Both the position numbers and the translations under genes were made by a program. A stretch of 64,000 nucleotides of DNA from assembly GCF_000163895.2 (NCBI RefSeq), contig NC_016630.1, positions 992,001 to 1,056,000 of the forward strand, in the 5' to 3' direction. How positions within the stretch are numbered: the stretch's first letter is position 1; the number at the start of each line of letters is the position of its first letter. Source of the stretch: Filifactor alocis ATCC 35896. Its GTDB lineage: Bacteria > Bacillota > Clostridia > Peptostreptococcales > Filifactoraceae. A model generated the notes under the pieces. The model made no database searches, was not told the DNA's origin, and worked only from the letters and a program-made list of their open reading frames with translations. Below are positions 18,402 through 27,792 of this stretch, one piece after another.

Positions 18402-18510
18402 ACGAAAGAGCATTTCTACAATCAATCCTATTATCAACATTAATACCATATTGGCACAAAAAAACAGTATCCGTTTTGAAATCAGAATACAGCAAATTAT
18501 TCCAATCTAT

Positions 18511-18550
18511 AAGTACCCTCCCTTACCGATTTCCGATAAAGAGGGTACTT
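18511..18550. terminator. Hairpin between converging genes
   Basis: Perfect 10-bp inverted repeat AAGTACCCTC / GAGGGTACTT with a 20-base loop that itself contains CCGAT/ATCGG-like pairing. It lacks a T-run on either strand, so it may be a mRNA-end stabiliser for ybjQ or the opposing gene, or a poor bidirectional terminator. Confidence 0.5.
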
Positions 18551-18598
18551 ATCATACTGTCAACTTCTGTTTTTGCGTTCCTATCTACGCAACATATT

Positions 18599-21151
18599 TT
18601 ATTTCACAAAGAAACCCTTAATCCATTGAAAAAAGGATTTTCTTCCTGTATTTTTCGGAAAAAAAGGTACTTCTTTTTCTTTTGATTCAATCTCATCTAT
18701 CTTCATCACAAACATCAATTTTGATTGCATATCATCCTTTTTCCCTGTAAAGGTAGTGTATCGGTCGGACAATTCTACAACGGCATCCTTAGAAGCAGCA
18801 ACATCCAGCATAGAATCAACATAATCTTCGCCTTTGTCGAGATCTCCTTTTGCATCTCTTCTGTCTATGATTTCTATCATATCCCTTGCCGCCTTGATTA
18901 CTTCATCATTCAGAGATAAGTTCAAAGTATCTGCCATATACCTTGTATCGTCCAAGTCATTTTTCATTTTCAGTAATGTTTCGACCGTTTCGGGTGATTT
19001 GTGGAAGGAGTCATTGTATTTTTTGATTTCAAGATCATCGGAAAGTTTGTCCAAAATTGGTCTGAGTTGATCCATATCATTTCGAAACAGTGGAATTTTT
19101 TCATAGAATTCTCTGATTTTCGGCTCATCATATGCAGATAACAAATCTTTTGCAAGGGCGACATTTTCTTCATTCAAATCCATATCATCCTTCATTTCTT
19201 TCGCTCTGTTCGCCCAATGTTTGGCATATCTCATATCTGCTTCGTCTCTTGCGAAATCAATAGCTTTTCGTACAGAGTCTCTGTTTTTCTTCTCTTCTTC
19301 TCGAATCACTCTGATATCCGGCATCAGTTCTTTTGCAAAGTCAAGAGAATCTCTTAAATCATTTTTATAATTATATCCTATATCGTCTTCCATATCTTTT
19401 TGCAAATCTTTGATTTCATTCATCAAAGATTTAACTTTATCAAAAGAGCTTGACAATTCTGTCTTTCTCTTTTCGACCTCCTCTTTTACCTGTTGTTTTA
19501 CTTCTTCACTCAGCAAATTCATCAATTGGGTTCTGTACGGTTCCGGTAATATTCCACCTGTTGCTTGTAACAAAGCAAAAAACTGATCTACGGTATTTTG
19601 ATCTATTTTTCCTTTTTCTACTGCTATTTGCAAAATATATTTCAGTTTTTGTATTTGTTCAGAGGTTAAAGGGGTATTCGGATCTGCCGGAAACAGATCG
19701 GAAAATAAATTATCTGTCATCTCTTTGGTTTTCTTTTCAATAAGTGCATTCAACATCACATTGATATCCTCATCTGTCAGCGAATTTCCAAAAGAAGAGC
19801 CTAAAGAATAGCTTTCCGCCTTATCCACCAAATCAAAGATTCTATCTGTATAGTTGGTTGCTTTATCAAGGGTATCCAAGTAGTCATCGTTGTCTATCAA
19901 TTTGTCATATAATTTTACAGAGGTATCCAACATCGGCTTTAAGTTGTCATAATCTCGTATCACATCCAAACCTTTATCCAATCTGTCCATATCAATATCT
20001 TTGATTTCATCATAATCTTTGATTAGAATTCTTGTTTTATCAATTTGCTCATTGTCGAGTCTATCAGTAGCTGTTCTCAGAGTTTTGTGGTCAAGCACAT
20101 AATCCATATCAACGCTGTCTGTATGAGATTTGATGCGATCATACAACGCTATGTTTTCTTTGGTAACATAGTTGGGAAGAATGTCCAAAATCGCCGTATC
20201 CAGTTCATAGTATCGGAACAAATCATCCACAAGCAATTTTGCATCATTTGTCTTTTTTTCATCAGTAACAAGTGATTTGATGCTATCGGTAGGATCAATT
20301 CTTTTCAATGTGTTCTTTGCCCCTATGGCTGTATGAATATCCTGTTTCACTGAAGATAATTCACCGGTACCGGAATCCATATCTTTTATCATATCCGGTA
20401 ATTGGGGAGACGCTACCACCGCTATAGTACTCAATTCAAAGTCTTTGACATCGGCAGAAATTCTGAACGCTTCCGGAATATCAATATCCTTTATCCTGTC
20501 TATGGAAGAATCCGAAAAACTCATAGATTGTTTCAATCCGGGAAATCCGAGGAACACTATCATCTGCTTATTTCCGTCCGAAAATATTTTTGCGTTCTCT
20601 ACCAATATGTCAGAAAATTTTTCACTGTCTAATCCAATCACACTCGTTACAGTAAACGGTATTGCAATTTTCTTTATTTTACCGTTTATCACTCTTGTAC
20701 GAAATGTGCAATTCTCAAATTCTATATTGATTTCTATCTTTCCGGATTTTCCGGCTAGTTCTTCCGGAGAAATTTCTTCTCCGTTAAGATAATAGCTGAT
20801 ATGAACTTCTATCGGCAATTTTTTTGTTGTTCTTCCTTGGTAAATAATATCTTTATTTTGAGTTTCCCATTCAAGATTTGTTTGTGTTTTAATCGGTGCA
20901 GCGCTGCTACTTACATTGACAATATCATCTACCGTTGTTGCATCTCCCACCATCTTAAAAAACCTACTGTCTTTCAACCAATTTGATACAATGGTCTCTC
21001 TTTGACTTCCGTCCGCATTCAAATTAACGTATACTGTTTCATATTTTGTAATCGGAACATCTGCATAGATTGGCAAAGCATTGCTCATCGCAAGAACGAA
21101 CACCAACCCGGATGCAATTTTTCTTTTCCAAAAAGCATATCCTTGTTTCAT
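18599..21151 (-). CDS. Secreted coiled-coil protein linked to an MMPL exporter
   Basis: 850 residues from ATG 21151 (AAAGGAG 7 nt upstream). A signal peptide (about 1-30, ending PIYADVP) leads into beta-rich sequence (about 30-250), then some 550 residues dominated by Asp/Lys/Glu-rich helices with many MxxD and LxxI heptads, predicted as coiled coil. The C terminus is hydrophobic and basic (FFQWIKGFFVK) and may touch the membrane. Similar proteins commonly sit beside MMPL transporters in Firmicutes and may act as their periplasm-facing or wall-spanning partner. I cannot name a domain. It lies 207 bp after the MMPL gene. Confidence 0.7.
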   Translation of the reverse strand: MKQGYAFWKRKIASGLVFVLAMSNALPIYADVPITKYETVYVNLNADGSQRETIVSNWLKDSRFFKMVGDATTVDDIVNVSSSAAPIKTQTNLEWETQNKDIIYQGRTTKKLPIEVHISYYLNGEEISPEELAGKSGKIEINIEFENCTFRTRVINGKIKKIAIPFTVTSVIGLDSEKFSDILVENAKIFSDGNKQMIVFLGFPGLKQSMSFSDSSIDRIKDIDIPEAFRISADVKDFELSTIAVVASPQLPDMIKDMDSGTGELSSVKQDIHTAIGAKNTLKRIDPTDSIKSLVTDEKKTNDAKLLVDDLFRYYELDTAILDILPNYVTKENIALYDRIKSHTDSVDMDYVLDHKTLRTATDRLDNEQIDKTRILIKDYDEIKDIDMDRLDKGLDVIRDYDNLKPMLDTSVKLYDKLIDNDDYLDTLDKATNYTDRIFDLVDKAESYSLGSSFGNSLTDEDINVMLNALIEKKTKEMTDNLFSDLFPADPNTPLTSEQIQKLKYILQIAVEKGKIDQNTVDQFFALLQATGGILPEPYRTQLMNLLSEEVKQQVKEEVEKRKTELSSSFDKVKSLMNEIKDLQKDMEDDIGYNYKNDLRDSLDFAKELMPDIRVIREEEKKNRDSVRKAIDFARDEADMRYAKHWANRAKEMKDDMDLNEENVALAKDLLSAYDEPKIREFYEKIPLFRNDMDQLRPILDKLSDDLEIKKYNDSFHKSPETVETLLKMKNDLDDTRYMADTLNLSLNDEVIKAARDMIEIIDRRDAKGDLDKGEDYVDSMLDVAASKDAVVELSDRYTTFTGKKDDMQSKLMFVMKIDEIESKEKEVPFFPKNTGRKSFFQWIKGFFVK

Positions 21152-21358
21152 AATCAATCTCCTTTCAAAATAATCTGTATCCCATCTCAAATAATGATTC
21201 CCTTACTCTTAGATCATTATCATCATAAGAAAGCGTTTTTTGTTCGCTATTAGCATATATCTGAGGTTTTCTGTCCCTTTAATTGTCAATTTCTCTGATT
21301 GTTATCGAACTCTAAGTATTTTCTTATTCAAAGAAACAATCATTTTTATATCTCTTTT

Positions 21359-23431
21359 CTATGCCTTCCATCTGATTGATGTTTTGTTGATAAACTCTTC
21401 CGTCAGATAAAGAATCGGAGGAAGAATAAATATAATCACCAGTCCTGATATAATACTTCCCCTTGCAAGAGTGATACAAATATCCTTTATGATATCAATA
21501 GAAGAGAACAGAATTACACCGAGTGTCGCTGATAAAAACACCAGCACACTGGTAATAATGGACTTTGCGGAAGAATTCGTCGCTATAGTAATTGCCTCTT
21601 TTTTACTTTTTCCCAATTTCAGCTCTTCCTGAAAACTTGTAGTGAGCAAGATAGAATAATCCACCGTTGCTCCAAGCTGTATCGCTCCGATTACAATCGG
21701 TGTTACAAATGCAACTGAATTTCCGTCTAAAAACGGAACACTCATATTAATAAATATCGCCAATTCGATACAGGATACCAAAATAAGCGGTACCGACAGA
21801 GATTTGAATACTATCATCACGATAACAAATATTGCTGCAATAGAAAGGAAATTTGTTACTCTGATGTCTCGATTAACCGTTTCGGACAAATCTTTGGTCA
21901 AACCCGCCTCTCCCGTTATTTTAGCATCACTATCGTATTTCTTTGCAATTCGTATCATTTCATCAATTTGATGATTTACTTCATCAGAAGCGAGCTCGTA
22001 GCTGGAATTCAGCATAATCATCTGTGAGCCGTCTTTCTTCAAAACATCCTTGATACTTTGAGGAACAAAGCTGTCCGGAACGCCCTTTCCGACAAATTTT
22101 TGATATGCGATAACGCTCTTAATTCCATCAATCTGTTCTAATTCATCTATCAATGAATCCATTTCATACGGTTTCAAATCATCTTTCATTACAATGATAT
22201 GACTGGTTGTCATTCCAAAATCCTGTTCCAATTTCTTCTTTCCTATATTGGATTCCAAAGTTTCCGGAAGTGCTCTACTGATATCATAATAAATAGGAAC
22301 ATGAGATTGAAAATAATAAGACGGAATAAATGCAATCAAAAATAATGTCAGTGCAATCCTTTTGTACTTCATCACAAAATCCGTCAACTTACTGATAGTC
22401 GGAATCATAGACTTGTGGGTATATTTGTGAATCGGCTCATCAAACAACAGTATCATTGCAGGAAGAATCGTAACGCAAGTGATAACACCAAGCACAACAC
22501 CTTTCATCATCACGATTCCAATATCCAATCCAATAGTAAAATTCATAAAACACAATGCCCCAAACCCTGCTACCGTAGTAAGAGAACTCCCGATTAACGA
22601 AAGAAATGCACCCACGATGGCATTTGCCATCGCATCTTGTTTGGAAGTACAATTTTCTTTTTCTCTCTCGTACCGATGCACCACGAAAATCGCATAATCC
22701 ATCGTAACCGCCAACTGTAATATCGCGGCAATCGCCTGTGTAATGTAGGATATCTGCCCCAAAAATATATTGGTTCCAAAATTGTATATGATTCCGATTC
22801 CTATTGTTGCCATAAAAACAAACGGGAGTACCCAAGAGTCCAAGCAAAGGGTCAAGACAATCAGGGATAATATTGCCGCAAGAATAACATACCGTGGCAT
22901 TTCTTTCAAAACAAGAGCTTTAATATCTTTCAAAAGAACCGACAGCCCGCTGACAAAGCACTGTTTGTTCAATAGTTTATTCATCTCATCAATGGCCTCC
23001 ATCGTGGACTCTGATGCCGATTTTTCTTCATACTTTACCATAATAAGCTCGCCATTCTTGGAATATAAGTTATCCAACAATTCTTTTGGCAAAAACTCCT
23101 TGGGAACAGAGCTTCCCACAATATCTCTAACATAAATCACATCATTTACAGCAGGAATTTTTTTAATCTTTTGTACCAAATCGTATACATCCGAATCCGG
23201 CATATTATCTATCATCAAAAAAGTCGTTGCCGCCATTTTAAACTTATCTTCTATCATATTTTCTCCTATGACGGACTCCTTATCCTTAGGCAAATAATAG
23301 AGTACATCATAGTTTATTCTTGTCTCTATTGCCCCATAGATACAAGGTATCATCAACAATACAGCAATTAACATAACCGTTTTGTTATGTCTTGCAATTT
23401 CTTTTGCAAAAAAATTAAGCAATTTCCTCAT
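21359..23431 (-). CDS. MMPL/RND-superfamily exporter
   Basis: 690 residues with two repeats of one helix, a large outer domain and five helices, giving 12 membrane spans in all. Typical marks are NYDVLYYLPKD after the first helix, AVTMDYAIFVVHRYERE and the mirrored GATVDYSILLTT in the second half. These transporters export lipids or drugs using the proton gradient. The start is uncertain: ATG 23431 fits family N termini, while a TTG at 23476 directly abuts the tetR stop. It is co-transcribed with tetR and probably regulated by it. Confidence 0.88.
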   Translation of the reverse strand: MRKLLNFFAKEIARHNKTVMLIAVLLMIPCIYGAIETRINYDVLYYLPKDKESVIGENMIEDKFKMAATTFLMIDNMPDSDVYDLVQKIKKIPAVNDVIYVRDIVGSSVPKEFLPKELLDNLYSKNGELIMVKYEEKSASESTMEAIDEMNKLLNKQCFVSGLSVLLKDIKALVLKEMPRYVILAAILSLIVLTLCLDSWVLPFVFMATIGIGIIYNFGTNIFLGQISYITQAIAAILQLAVTMDYAIFVVHRYEREKENCTSKQDAMANAIVGAFLSLIGSSLTTVAGFGALCFMNFTIGLDIGIVMMKGVVLGVITCVTILPAMILLFDEPIHKYTHKSMIPTISKLTDFVMKYKRIALTLFLIAFIPSYYFQSHVPIYYDISRALPETLESNIGKKKLEQDFGMTTSHIIVMKDDLKPYEMDSLIDELEQIDGIKSVIAYQKFVGKGVPDSFVPQSIKDVLKKDGSQMIMLNSSYELASDEVNHQIDEMIRIAKKYDSDAKITGEAGLTKDLSETVNRDIRVTNFLSIAAIFVIVMIVFKSLSVPLILVSCIELAIFINMSVPFLDGNSVAFVTPIVIGAIQLGATVDYSILLTTSFQEELKLGKSKKEAITIATNSSAKSIITSVLVFLSATLGVILFSSIDIIKDICITLARGSIISGLVIIFILPPILYLTEEFINKTSIRWKA

Positions 23432-23476
23432 CTCTTTTCTAAAAACATCTGTCACACAACCTAAATTTTGTCTCAA

Positions 23477-24064
23477 CTAACTTTCTACAATGCTTCGAAT
23501 TGCCGAAAATAACTCTTCTTTAATTTCTTCTATCATATATGGGGTTTTATTTAAAATTGAGTTGTAACACACTCCTCCAACCATTTCGATAATAATATAG
23601 AGTTTTTTTTCAGAACGCTCCACATCTACAATTCCATGCTTTTGGATAAACTCTTTCACCGGTTTGGAAAAATAGCCTTCTTTCCCGTTTTCTTTCGAAA
23701 AAAGACCTCTATATAGATTTTTGTGCACAATCTCAATGTCCTTCGCATCGTTGATAAATGCAGAAATCAATTCATCCGCAATCATAACCACCTTATCTGC
23801 AACCGTCCCCTGTTTCTCTTCCACATGATTGATTGCAGTACATAACATCTGGTATGCCTGCTCTATAATAACCGTATTCACTATCTCATCTTTATCCTTA
23901 AAGTACAAGTAGAATGTTCCTTTCGCAACATTCGCCTTTCCGGTAATATCCGATACTGTTGTATTTTTGATTCCGTCTGTCTTAAACAGCTCTGTAGCAG
24001 ATTCTATCAAAAGATTCTTTTTATCCGTCTTTGAACTTTTCATATCACTGTGTAATTTATCCAT
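23477..24064 (-). CDS. TetR-family repressor of the MMPL operon
   Basis: 195 residues. The N-terminal helix-turn-helix (ATELFKTDGIKNTTVSDI, then NVAKGTFYLYFKDKDEI) is canonical; the C-terminal ligand domain is not assignable. It is the first gene of the tetR-MMPL-coiled-coil group. Two ATGs are adjacent; the second (24064) has better spacing from GAGGTGG. Two 13-bp palindromes of the form TGACC-N3-GGTCA type overlap its promoter and leader, so it probably represses its own operon. Confidence 0.92.
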   Translation of the reverse strand: MDKLHSDMKSSKTDKKNLLIESATELFKTDGIKNTTVSDITGKANVAKGTFYLYFKDKDEIVNTVIIEQAYQMLCTAINHVEEKQGTVADKVVMIADELISAFINDAKDIEIVHKNLYRGLFSKENGKEGYFSKPVKEFIQKHGIVDVERSEKKLYIIIEMVGGVCYNSILNKTPYMIEEIKEELFSAIRSIVES

Positions 24065-24097
24065 CATTCCACCTCATTCTTGCTGCATAAATCAAAA

Positions 24098-24110
24098 TGA
24101 CCAATAGTCA
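24098..24110. promoter_or_regulatory. TetR operator, downstream copy
   Basis: Inverted repeat TGACCAATAGTCA, located in the leader between the promoter and the tetR start. It begins exactly 44 bp from the second copy (24142), about four helical turns, and shares the flank CAAAATGACC with it. Confidence 0.65.
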
Positions 24111-24126
24111 TTATCGCTACAAAAGA

Positions 24127-24155
24127 ATTGTATCACCAAAATGACCGTCGGTCAA
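24127..24155 (-). promoter_or_regulatory. Promoter of the tetR-MMPL operon
   Basis: TTGACC (24150-24155) and TACAAT (24127-24132) on the minus strand, 17 bp apart. The -35 box is inside the upstream TetR palindrome, so repressor binding would block polymerase. Confidence 0.75.
24142..24154. promoter_or_regulatory. TetR operator, -35 copy
   Basis: Near-perfect palindrome TGACCGTCGGTCA overlapping the -35 hexamer of the tetR promoter. TGACC...GGTCA half-sites are typical for TetR-family proteins. Confidence 0.7.
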
Positions 24156-24219
24156 CTATTTTTTTCATTCATATATCATCTATTAGGTGTTAGGAGCACT
24201 CTACATGACATCTTTGTGA

Positions 24220-24225
24220 TATAAT
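24220..24225 (+). promoter_or_regulatory. Extended -10 promoter of the 24295 gene
   Basis: TGATATAAT with TG one base before TATAAT (24220-24225). No good -35 box. The AGGAGG of the downstream gene lies about 55 bp further on. Confidence 0.45.
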
Positions 24226-24294
24226 AGCTCTATCGATAACAACGCAATCTGCACATTAACAGTATGTGATATAAATAGGAGGTTTGACATAAAA

Positions 24295-24762
24295 ATGGAT
24301 ATACAAAAAACGATTCAATATAAGTACATTCTGTATCAATTTAAGAAAAGATGCAAAACGAATGATATGTTACAAAGTTTAAGGCAAGAGGATAAGGATA
24401 GCATCTGTATTGATGTTGCAAAAAAAACACGGACCTTTACCTTAATTTTGGGAATTATGTATCTCTTTGCTTTCTCTTTTTTTTGGTTCGAATGGATGAT
24501 GAATCCTCAATATCAAAATAATGCTTTCGTAAAATGGTATCTTAGTATCATAGACTCTGTCTATCCTCTTATCAACGGTGATTGGGGAGGCGGTTGGTAT
24601 AGAAAAAAAGCCACCTTCTTAGTGATTTATATGAAATTATTACCAATCTTTATTATTGATATTCTTCCGCTTTTGATACTGATTGTAATAGCAGCAAATC
24701 ATTTCTTAACAAAGAGAATAGATGTCGAATACTTAAAACAAAATAAGCAGACCGAACTATGA
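24295..24762 (+). CDS. Small two-helix membrane protein, unknown function
   Basis: 155 residues, not recognised. AGGAGG lies upstream of ATG 24295, though the spacing is long (about 13 nt). A charged N terminus (1-50) is followed by a helix (about 52-70), a Trp/Gly-rich external loop containing DWGGGWYRKK, a second helix (about 112-135) and a short basic tail. It is transcribed away from tetR and shares the intergenic region with the TetR operators, but its own promoter lies 65 bp beyond them. Confidence 0.6.
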   Translation: MDIQKTIQYKYILYQFKKRCKTNDMLQSLRQEDKDSICIDVAKKTRTFTLILGIMYLFAFSFFWFEWMMNPQYQNNAFVKWYLSIIDSVYPLINGDWGGGWYRKKATFLVIYMKLLPIFIIDILPLLILIVIAANHFLTKRIDVEYLKQNKQTEL

Positions 24763-24784
24763 CAGAAAAAATTTAGTATTCATA

Positions 24785-25726
24785 TCATACTTCTCTGTTT
24801 CCTGCTGCAAATTCCAATGTATTGATATCAATCACTTCTCTTATCGGCTGAATAAGAGATTGTTCATACTGCAACTTCCATTTGATTTCTTTATCCGGTT
24901 GTCCATCTACCAATCCTGTAATCGTATTTCCGGACTCTATCGGATTGTTGTAATCATAGATATAGTAGAGCATATCATAGGCATGATTCACAATATCATT
25001 AGGATTCAAACTGTGAAAATGATATTGCACATCCGGCAAAAACAAGGTGCTCATTCCCAATGAATCCACCAACATATCATTTGTACCTTGAATATTGAAG
25101 AATCGAATATTTACACCATAGTACAGAAATCTTTCCTCCTTCGGCAACTCACAGTGTAATATTGCTTCTCTTGTCAACATTTTTTTAGAGTTTTCAAACA
25201 CGACTGCCTTACAAGTAGGATACAGTTCCGCCAATGCTTCAATATAGCCCACTAAAAGTTGCGCTCTTTCTCTATAGTCTAATACTGAAGCTAACATATC
25301 AGTAGCCAACACTTGATAATGACACCGTTCCAGTATTTCTTCTCCATTCGGACAATTCCATAGCTGAGTTTTTGCAATATCATCCATAATCGGCATTTGA
25401 ATCTTACTACAAGAGGTAATCATCAATTGAGGATGAGCAGTTATCTTATCATTTTCAAAAGACACACGATAATCACTTGCCTCAAAACATGCCGTTTCTT
25501 CTGAATATCCAAAACAATTTACATGATTTAAATGCTTGTCTAAAATTGTCTGAAATAAGGCTTTATCCGGCATAGCGCATTGTTCTTCCATCAATAGATG
25601 AATGATAAATACTCCTCCGGGTCTTACATCTTCTTTTGTCAAATCTTGTGCCAGAACATCTCCAACCATAAAATTTTCTCCTTCCCTCAACTTGAAACAC
25701 TTCATATTATCACTGTTTTGTATCAC
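24785..25726 (-). CDS. DUF4261-like protein
   Basis: 313 residues. The central part (LWNCPNGEEILERCHYQVLATDMLAS, read as two motifs: LWNCPNGEEIL and CHYQVLATDMLA) and the following LYPTCKAVVFENSKK resemble DUF4261, a family of unknown function often found near secreted-toxin immunity genes. The match is by pattern. The start is GTG 25726 with GGAG 5 nt upstream; it overlaps the stop of the preceding gene (GTGA), so the two are translated together. No membrane segments. Confidence 0.6.
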   Translation of the reverse strand: MIQNSDNMKCFKLREGENFMVGDVLAQDLTKEDVRPGGVFIIHLLMEEQCAMPDKALFQTILDKHLNHVNCFGYSEETACFEASDYRVSFENDKITAHPQLMITSCSKIQMPIMDDIAKTQLWNCPNGEEILERCHYQVLATDMLASVLDYRERAQLLVGYIEALAELYPTCKAVVFENSKKMLTREAILHCELPKEERFLYYGVNIRFFNIQGTNDMLVDSLGMSTLFLPDVQYHFHSLNPNDIVNHAYDMLYYIYDYNNPIESGNTITGLVDGQPDKEIKWKLQYEQSLIQPIREVIDINTLEFAAGNREV

Positions 25727-26277
25727 GCAAGCTCCAATTCACAAATCTCTCTTACCGTTTCCTTATCATCTATTGCCGAAATTCGAATATAATCAAAAGC
25801 ATTCTTCTTAATATCTTCCCAAGAAATAATCCTGCCGTTTATTGTTTCTAATCTATCATTCTCATCCAACTCATAATCTTCCTTTTCGTCTTCAAAGTCT
25901 ATACTGTAACCGAACTCAATCCTGATTTTTGACAAGGGAATATCAAGCTTGGTAAGAGTTCTTTTTGACACCATATCCATATCGAATTCATCGCAAAAAA
26001 GAGGATCATAACCATATTTCGCTTCATCAAACAACAGTATCTCTTTTCCTGTCTTAATACATTTTGCAATAATTTTGCAAGGCACTGTCTTGCAAGTTTT
26101 ATCATCAAAAATCCCGCAAATCATCGTATCTAAAAACAATTCCCCAAAATAGTAAATTTCAAAAAATTCGTTATATCTTCCATTCTCTCCTTCATTCATG
26201 ATGGTTACCGTTAAAAAATCCGCTTCTTCTTTTACGATTTTATAGTTTTCTTTTTGTAAGTAAGTCGGAACTCTCAT
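25723..26277 (-). CDS. Hypothetical acidic protein
   Basis: 184 residues, not recognised. Highly acidic, with a stretch IDFEDEKEDYELDEND near residue 128. Predicted mixed alpha/beta and soluble. ATG 26277 has GGAG 9 nt upstream. Its last codons overlap the DUF4261-like gene by 4 bp, so they form a two-gene unit whose products may act together. Confidence 0.6.
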   Translation of the reverse strand: MRVPTYLQKENYKIVKEEADFLTVTIMNEGENGRYNEFFEIYYFGELFLDTMICGIFDDKTCKTVPCKIIAKCIKTGKEILLFDEAKYGYDPLFCDEFDMDMVSKRTLTKLDIPLSKIRIEFGYSIDFEDEKEDYELDENDRLETINGRIISWEDIKKNAFDYIRISAIDDKETVREICELELA

Positions 26278-26502
26278 CTTCTAAATCTCCTTCTTCATTT
26301 ATTTTTAGGATACCATTCATTTGCTTCTTTCTAATCTCAGTACAAACACACTCTTATGAACGACTTTTTCTTCGGTAATATTGTCTATATGATACTTGCT
26401 GAAGTCCGGTTAAAAGCATGTCCATTTTAATCTCTTTCATTTGTACAACAGGTCAAAATATCCCAAAATTATTATCCTTCAAATCTCTTTTTATACTTCA
26501 GC

Positions 26503-27558
26503 CTATTCCCAAAGGGAGTGTTGTGCAAAAACTTCAAATTGATTTGCATGATATTCGTCAGAAAAAGTTGTCTCAATCGTATAACTTTTCCATAAAATAT
26601 GTGGATAAGTTTGCATTCTTAATGAAAATTGTCTATACCCTTTTCCCTCACGATAACTGATTGGTGTAAGTGAAAAAATGTCTTTCATATCTGTATTTTC
26701 AAAATCATGAAGTGATAATTGAGAAATGGTTTTATCACATATTTTGATATCGACGAATGTCTCACTTTGTGATGAAATACCAAAGTAAGTAATCACACAG
26801 TCTTTCAGTTTTGCCTCATCTTCATATCTTGGTGTTACATTGACATAGCCATACGATTTGCCATCCTTCAAAAGCTCAACTGTCTCACCGTAGTAAATAT
26901 GACTGTCTCGTTTGTTTACAATCATGTCATCAGCTGTCTTACCCGTGAAAGTAAATCCGTTTGAGAGCAACTCATCGACCATAGTATGTCCGATAACAAT
27001 CTTAGAGTTACCTACTTCAACAGTAGGCGCTTTGACCGGCATTCCGATTAATGTTATAGACAACATACAAATAACAATGGATATAAAAAACATACCTATA
27101 ACAGCGCTTGCTGCTGTTGAATAAAATTTGTTATAAATATTTTTCCTAAATTTTGAAGAGAAGGAACTTAACAACAAATTCCGCAAATATACCATAATCA
27201 TAGAAAGACCAATGACAAATTCAGCAGATAACCAAACTTTCACCATATCATTTTGTAAACATCTACCATAAAACACATAATAGAGTACTATGTTTGATAT
27301 TACTACTCCAAACAGATACAAATGGACATCTTTCAATGCCGACTTGTCTGTAAAATCTCTTTCTCTGGCTAATCCCATTTCTGAATTGATACCACGCATC
27401 CTCGTTATATTCATACCTTTCCCCAGTTTGTACATCCAACTTGGTACATCTTTGTTATGTTTTACTGCAATCAGAAGACGAATATATAATGACAGTGTAA
27501 AAATCATCGCCAGAAACATGGCAAGAAAGAACCCAACTCCTATGACAAAAGATTTCAT
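26503..27558 (-). CDS. Hypothetical multi-pass membrane protein
   Basis: 351 residues, not recognised. The start is ATG 27558 with AGGAG 6 nt before it. Four hydrophobic helices (about 4-28, 85-105, 112-130 and 157-180) are followed by an extracytoplasmic-looking domain of about 170 residues containing two GYxNVTPRYEDE/GYRQF-type strands. No lipobox or enzyme motif. It is upstream in the same direction as the acidic protein gene, 225 bp away, and may belong to the same locus. Confidence 0.6.
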   Translation of the reverse strand: MKSFVIGVGFFLAMFLAMIFTLSLYIRLLIAVKHNKDVPSWMYKLGKGMNITRMRGINSEMGLARERDFTDKSALKDVHLYLFGVVISNIVLYYVFYGRCLQNDMVKVWLSAEFVIGLSMIMVYLRNLLLSSFSSKFRKNIYNKFYSTAASAVIGMFFISIVICMLSITLIGMPVKAPTVEVGNSKIVIGHTMVDELLSNGFTFTGKTADDMIVNKRDSHIYYGETVELLKDGKSYGYVNVTPRYEDEAKLKDCVITYFGISSQSETFVDIKICDKTISQLSLHDFENTDMKDIFSLTPISYREGKGYRQFSLRMQTYPHILWKSYTIETTFSDEYHANQFEVFAQHSLWE

Positions 27559-27721
27559 TCCTATCTCCTTCCTATCCATTAAAAATCAAACTTTGAATTC
27601 GATTGGATTGTTATACCAATAAGTGTATTATATCTCAAATTTTCATTCTAAATACCTTTTTTTGAAAAAATTATATGCTCTTTTCAAATACTACTATGTC
27701 ATATAAGTATCAATTTGAACA

Positions 27722-27792
27722 TAAAAAAGAGGACCTCCTCCACCTAAGTGTAAGATGTCCTCCAAACACATCAATAGAAAAACTCTCTATTG
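27722..27792 (-). terminator. Double-hairpin terminator downstream of the LPXTG protein gene
   Basis: On the minus strand a 7-bp hairpin (CAATAGA / TCTATTG, 27772-27792) is followed by GAGGAC/GTCCTC (27729-27762) with an inner CACTTAGGTG stem, then TTTTTT. The terminator is nearly 400 bp past the adhesin stop, so it either ends a long 3' untranslated region or belongs to an independent small transcript. Confidence 0.7.
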
